Positions 14,442 through 17,596 of a stretch of 17,596 nucleotides of DNA are shown one piece after another. Origin of the DNA: Rhodocyclaceae bacterium (GTDB lineage Bacteria; Pseudomonadota; Gammaproteobacteria; Burkholderiales; Rhodocyclaceae). How positions within the stretch are numbered: the first letter of the stretch is position 1; the number at the start of each line of letters is the position of its first letter. The notes below the pieces were generated by a model. The model worked only from the letters and a program-made list of their open reading frames with translations, made no database searches and had not been told where the DNA came from. Location of the stretch: positions 1-17,596 of the forward strand of contig JALRGK010000193.1 in NCBI GenBank assembly GCA_023253415.1. Direction: 5' to 3'. The translations under genes and the position numbers were made by a program.

Positions 14442-14972
14442 ATGAGCATCGCACTTCCTGAAAATATCTTTCTCGTTGGCCTTATGGGGGCCGGCAAGTC
14501 TACGGTCGGCCGGTTGTTGGCCCGCCGCTTGAGTAAGCGTTTTGTTGATACTGATCATGAGATTGAAAAGCGCAATGGCGTCACGATCCCCGTGATCTTC
14601 GAGATTGAAGGCGAAGACGGCTTCCGCCGGCGTGAGCAGGAGGTTCTGGCGGATCTGGCGCAGGAACAGGGGCTGGTGCTCAGTACGGGGGGCGGCATTG
14701 TGTTGCGCCCGGAGAATCGTGAAGCGCTACGTAACCATGGTTTTGTCGTCTACCTCAACGCCCGCCCAGAGTTGCTGGCGGAGCGCACTAAACATGACCG
14801 GAGCCGCCCGCTGTTGAACGTGGAGGATCCGCTAGCACGTTTGCGCCAGTTACATGCCGTCCGCGACCCGCTTTACCGTGAGGTCGCACATGCCATTGTG
14901 GAAACCGGCCGGGGCGCACCCCAACAGGTGGTACAGGCGATTCTGTCCGAAATGATGCGAATTGACCGCTAG
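14442..14972 (+). CDS. aroK: Shikimate kinase AroK
   Basis: Phosphorylates shikimate at the 3-hydroxyl in aromatic amino acid biosynthesis. The Walker A motif GLMGAGKST spans residues 13-21. FVDTDHEIEKR (34-44) binds magnesium and shikimate, with Asp36 and Asp38 as key acids. FEIEGEDGFRRREQEVL (53-69), STGGGIVLRPENR (81-93) and DRSRPLL (119-125, lid arginine) are all conserved. Length is 176 residues, normal for the family. I chose the ATG at 14442. The frame is open to a TTG at 14418 that overlaps the pilQ stop, but that would add eight non-conserved residues. The gene lies 20 bp after pilQ and 18 bp before aroB, the usual proteobacterial order, and is probably read with both. Confidence 0.97.
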   Translation: MSIALPENIFLVGLMGAGKSTVGRLLARRLSKRFVDTDHEIEKRNGVTIPVIFEIEGEDGFRRREQEVLADLAQEQGLVLSTGGGIVLRPENREALRNHGFVVYLNARPELLAERTKHDRSRPLLNVEDPLARLRQLHAVRDPLYREVAHAIVETGRGAPQQVVQAILSEMMRIDR

Positions 14973-14990
14973 CGCCCTAGAATAGCCATT

Positions 14991-16142
14991 ATGACGACAC
15001 ATCAGACTCTGACCGTTGCGCTGGATGAGCGCAGCTACCCCATTCATATCGGTTGTGGCCTGCTCGGTAACGCCGAATTGTGGCGCCCTCATCTAAACCC
15101 GAAAATGGGTGCCGTCGTGATCACCAACACGACGGTGGCGCCGCTGTACCTAGACAAGGTCATGGCAACACTGGCCTCGCTGGGGTGCCCGGCATTTTCA
15201 GTCATCTTGCCGGATGGCGAGGAATACAAGTCGTGGGGAACGCTGAATACGGTTTTTGACGCGTTGCTGGAAAACCGCTGCGAACGTGGTACCACGCTGA
15301 TCGCGTTGGGTGGCGGTGTGATTGGTGATCTGGTGGGGTTTGCGGCAGCCTGTTATCAGCGCGGTGCGCCCTTTATCCAGGTGCCGACGACGCTGTTGTC
15401 GCAAGTCGACTCGTCCGTGGGTGGCAAGACGGCCATTAATCACCCGCTGGGTAAGAATATGATTGGCGCTTTCTACCAACCGAAACTGGTGCTGGCGGAT
15501 CTGGATACGCTGGATACGTTGCCGTCTCGGGAAATGGCGGCCGGGCTGTCGGAAGTGATCAAATATGGTCTGATCCGTGATGAGGCCTTCTTCCAGTGGT
15601 TGGAACAGAATGCCGAGGGGTTGATGCAGCGGGACAAAACCCTGCTGGCTCAGGCGGTGCACCATTCCTGTGCGCATAAGGCTGAGGTCGTTGCACGAGA
15701 TGAGCGCGAAGCTGGTGAGCGGGCGCTGCTTAACCTCGGTCACACGTTCGGGCATGCGGTTGAAACGGGCATGGGCTACGGTAGTTGGCTCCATGGTGAA
15801 GCCGTTGCTGCGGGTACCGTGATGGCAGCCTTGTTGTCGAAGCAGCTGGGTTGGCTTGATGATGCTGCCATTGAACGTATCAAGTTATTGTTCCAGCGGG
15901 TGGGGCTGCCAGTCGCGGGTCCGTGGTTGGCCAGTTCGCCGGAAGCATCGGCCGGGCGCTACCTGGAATTGATGCGCCACGACAAAAAGGTCAGCGCCGG
16001 CGTGATGCGCCTCGTGTTGCTCAAGGCGATCGGGTTGGCTGTCGTGTCGGCTGAAGCCGATGATGCGGCCATTCTGGGGGCCATTGTGTCTGGGCTGGCT
16101 TCCCGGCCGGATCCGGCCGCGCTGCCGCCGACAGGCATTTAA
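14991..16142 (+). CDS. aroB: 3-dehydroquinate synthase AroB
   Basis: Zinc- and NAD-dependent enzyme converting DAHP to 3-dehydroquinate, the second shikimate-pathway step. The 383-residue sequence shows LPDGEEYKSW (73-82), the NAD-binding ALGGGVIGDLVGFAAACYQR (105-124), VPTTLLSQVDSSVGGKTAIN (131-150) and GKNMIGAFYQP (154-164). Zinc ligands Glu188 (GLSEVIKYG), His251 (NLGHTFGHA) and His268 (LHGEAVAAG) sit four residues later than in the E. coli enzyme. The C-terminal tail after residue 360, rich in Ala and Pro, is a little longer than usual. It follows aroK by 18 bp. No clear intrinsic terminator lies after it. Confidence 0.97.
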   Translation: MTTHQTLTVALDERSYPIHIGCGLLGNAELWRPHLNPKMGAVVITNTTVAPLYLDKVMATLASLGCPAFSVILPDGEEYKSWGTLNTVFDALLENRCERGTTLIALGGGVIGDLVGFAAACYQRGAPFIQVPTTLLSQVDSSVGGKTAINHPLGKNMIGAFYQPKLVLADLDTLDTLPSREMAAGLSEVIKYGLIRDEAFFQWLEQNAEGLMQRDKTLLAQAVHHSCAHKAEVVARDEREAGERALLNLGHTFGHAVETGMGYGSWLHGEAVAAGTVMAALLSKQLGWLDDAAIERIKLLFQRVGLPVAGPWLASSPEASAGRYLELMRHDKKVSAGVMRLVLLKAIGLAVVSAEADDAAILGAIVSGLASRPDPAALPPTGI

Positions 16143-16192
16143 ACCCCCTTTTCTGCTGCGTCAGGCACGACAAGCGGCCTTTTAGGAGCTTT

Positions 16193-16208
16193 TGGCACGG
16201 TCATTGCG
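16193..16208 (+). promoter_or_regulatory. Sigma-54 (RpoN) promoter candidate upstream of gltB
   Basis: TGGCACGGTCATTGC (16193-16207) matches the sigma-54 consensus TGGCACG-N4-TTGC at every conserved position, with the diagnostic GG (16194-16195) and GC (16206-16207) separated by exactly 10 bases. Transcription would start near 16218 and leave a leader of about 190 nt before gltB. A nitrogen-regulated promoter fits ammonium assimilation. I did not find a clear pair of NtrC sites upstream, so activation by NtrC is only inferred. Confidence 0.6.
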
Positions 16209-16280
16209 TATTGGACTGTGGCATTCACGCGATTCCCCCAAAAAAATTCTGGAAATTGCCTGTTTTTGCGGTGCAGCGTC

Positions 16281-16310
16281 TTGAATTAACAGGGGGTTTG
16301 GGCGTATATT
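16281..16310 (+). promoter_or_regulatory. Sigma-70 promoter candidate upstream of gltB
   Basis: TTGAAT (16281-16286) and TATATT (16305-16310) are separated by 18 bp, a fair match to -35 and -10 elements. The start would fall near 16317, giving a leader of about 90 nt. It could be the housekeeping promoter of gltB alongside the sigma-54 site. Confidence 0.45.
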
Positions 16311-16324
16311 GGCCGGTTCGTTTT

Positions 16325-16337
16325 GGTGCATCGCACC
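16325..16337 (+). repeat. Perfect hairpin GGTGC-ATC-GCACC in the gltB leader
   Basis: A 5-bp GC-rich inverted repeat with a 3-nt loop, 8 bases downstream of the predicted sigma-70 start. The sequence TTTTGGTGCA (16321-16330) resembles one half of an NtrC site, but the other half in the usual orientation is absent. It could be an operator or a small RNA hairpin. Confidence 0.35.
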
Positions 16338-16394
16338 CGAGCGAGCATCACTTTTGTGCATGGCCGGTTTGCCGGCGGGTTCATGGATTGATAG

Positions 16395-16399
16395 AAGGA
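16395..16399 (+). promoter_or_regulatory. Ribosome binding site of gltB
   Basis: AAGGA ends 7 nt before the ATG at 16407 and selects a start that leaves an 18-residue propeptide before the catalytic Cys19. Confidence 0.65.
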
Positions 16400-16406
16400 T
16401 AAGCAC

Positions 16407-17351
16407 ATGGGAGCACCAGAACGCCAGGGTCTTTATAACCCGGCTAACGAACACGACGCGTGCGGCGTTGGTTTTGTCGCGCATATCAAGAACGAGAAGA
16501 GCCACGAGATCGTAGAAAAAGGCCTGCTCATTCTTGAAAACCTGGACCACCGCGGTGCTACAGGCTATGACCCCAAACTCGGCGACGGTGCCGGGATTCT
16601 GCTGCAGCTGCCGGACGCCTTTCTGCGTGCCGAGCGCGCCAAACAGGGGTTGCGCCTACCGCCGGCTGGCCACTATGCGGTCGGTAACGTCTTTCTGCCG
16701 CAATCCATCACCGGTCGTAAAGCCTGTGAATCGGTACTGGCCCGTGTGATTCATGAAGAAGGTCTCGAATTTCTCGGCTGGCGCGATGTGCCGGTCGACA
16801 ACACCATTCTGGCCGAAGCTGCCCGTGATCTTGAACCCGTCACGCGTCAGGTCTTTATTGGCCGCCCGGAATCGCTGAAAGACCAGGATGCTTTTGAGCG
16901 CAAGCTGTTCGTGGTGCGCAAGCGCGCCGAACATGCTGTGCGCAAGCTCAAGCTCGATGACGGAAAGCAGTTCTATCTGCCGTCGTTGTCGTCGCGCACC
17001 ATGGTTTACAAGGGTATGCTGCTCGCCAATCAGGTGGGCGCCTACTTCCTGGATCTGCAGGATCCGGGTTTGGTGTCTGCCATTGCCCTCGTGCACCAGC
17101 GCTTCTCGACCAACACCTTCCCGACCTGGGATCTGGCGCATCCGTTCCGCATGATCGCCCACAACGGTGAAATCAACACCGTGCGCGGCAACGTCAACTG
17201 GATGCGTGCCCGCCAGAAGGCGATGGCTTCGGACTGGCTGGCTGAAGATCTGGACAAGCTGTGGCCGCTGATCGTTGAAGGCCAGTCGGATTCGGCCTGT
17301 TTCGATAATGCGCTCGAACTGCTGGTGATGGGTGGCTACTCGATGCCGCAG
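16407..17351 (+). CDS. gltB: Glutamate synthase (NADPH) large subunit GltB, N-terminal 315 residues only
   Basis: GltB takes the amide of glutamine to 2-oxoglutarate to give two glutamates; this part is the N-terminal class II glutaminase domain. An 18-residue propeptide precedes the nucleophile in HDACGVGFVAH (Cys19). Conserved segments follow: ENLDHRGATGYDPKLGDGAG (44-63), VHQRFSTNTFPTW from His230 at 230-236, HNGEINTVRGN (252-262), and EGQSDSACFDNALELLVMGG up to YSMPQ. A normal GltB would continue with a segment like MMLLIPEAW; here the frame instead enters an ABC ATPase. The remaining roughly 1,200 residues, including the FMN and iron-sulfur domains, are absent. The gene has its own promoters. 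In related genomes gltB often follows aroB with one gene (damX-like or dgt) between; none is here. Confidence 0.93.
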
Positions 17352-17596
17352 GACGCACTGGCTATCAAGGCCGAGTTGGGTGTTGTCAGTCAGATGGACA
17401 CCCTAGACCCCGACTTCACTTGCGAGGAGAACATTTGGGTCTACGGCAGCTATTTCGGTCTTGGTCGCGACGAGCTGCGCGCCCGCACGCCAGGGCTACT
17501 CGACTTTGCGGTACTCGCCCAAAAGGCCAACGCCCGCCCAGGCGAATTATCAGGCGGTATGAAACGGCGGCTCAGCCTGGCGCGTGCCTTGGTCAA
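17352..17596 (+). CDS. Internal fragment of a NodI/ABC-2-type transporter ATPase, fused in frame to GltB
   Basis: This 81-codon stretch reads on in the gltB frame but is not GltB. It has the Q-loop region ELGVVSQMDTLDPDFTCEEN, then VYGSYFGL, and the ABC signature in GELSGGMKRRLSLARALV at the window end. That combination is typical of NodI/DrrA-like ATPases of ABC-2 exporters, whose usual form is GVVPQFDNLDPDFTVREN. The Walker A part and start are missing on the left, and Walker B onward is cut on the right. The exact junction is uncertain within about 17343-17360, since SMPQ could fit either side. I infer an assembly join or a recombination event; it is not a credible functional fusion because both proteins are broken. 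Confidence 0.85.

Noticed and set aside
15198..15794. Minus-strand ORF of 198 codons inside aroB
   Set aside because: It is the antisense of highly conserved aroB motifs, including the zinc and NAD sites, and has no signal of its own.
16143..16192. Intrinsic terminator after aroB
   Set aside because: Only a 3-bp CCT-TTT-AGG hairpin is present; no GC-rich stem with a following T-run.
16321..16337. Full NtrC binding site
   Set aside because: NtrC sites have GCAC...GTGC in inward order; here the dyad is GGTGC then GCACC, so only one half-site matches.
16182..16550. Minus-strand ORF of 122 codons across the aroB-gltB gap
   Set aside because: Two fifths of it is antisense to conserved gltB codons, the sequence has no recognisable motif, and the gap is better explained by promoters.
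1..17596. CRISPR array, tRNA/rRNA gene, transposon, toxin-antitoxin or defence system
   Set aside because: I saw no regular repeats, cloverleaf, transposase or defence-type motifs; the coding space is filled by the named genes.

Overview
This window comes from the chromosome of a Gram-negative proteobacterium with mid-range GC (an estimate by eye). The order pilM-N-O-P-Q, aroK, aroB, gltB is the conserved order of Beta- and Gammaproteobacteria, and an LPS heptosyltransferase fits that. I cannot name a genus. Almost every base belongs to a recognisable housekeeping or accessory gene, with short gaps and many stop/start overlaps. I found no tRNA, rRNA, CRISPR array, insertion sequence or phage gene.

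Region 1 (1-8988) is a late cobalamin (vitamin B12) cluster in two divergent operons separated by 96 bp (5252-5347). The leftward operon runs bluB, threonine-phosphate decarboxylase (cobC/cobD), cobO, cobB, cbiB, btuF, and btuF is cut by the left edge. The rightward operon runs cobQ, cobU, cobT, alpha-ribazole phosphatase. Together they cover a,c-diamide formation, adenosylation, cobyric acid formation, the aminopropanol arm, dimethylbenzimidazole synthesis, nucleotide-loop activation and corrinoid capture. The corrin-ring genes and cobS are not in the window.

Region 2 (8993-10108) is a WaaQ/RfaQ-like heptosyltransferase that follows the cobalamin operon by 4 bp. A weak terminator-like hairpin and an AT-rich gap come next.

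Region 3 (10202-14421) is the type IV pilus alignment operon pilMNOPQ. Its members are divergent: PilM is short and appears to lack its nucleotide-binding motifs, PilO has a long cytoplasmic N-terminus, and PilQ has no AMIN region. Region 4 (14442-16142) holds aroK and aroB of the shikimate pathway.

Region 5 (16143-17596) begins with a 264-bp gap carrying a very good sigma-54 promoter match and a possible sigma-70 promoter. The N-terminal 315 codons of gltB (glutamate synthase large subunit) follow. At about 17351 the reading frame switches, without a stop, from GltB to the middle of a NodI/ABC-2-type ATPase. This in-frame chimera runs to the window end and is most easily explained as an assembly join at a contig end. 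It is the most anomalous feature seen. I found no convincing undescribed system; the other points of interest are divergent pilus proteins and regulatory sites.
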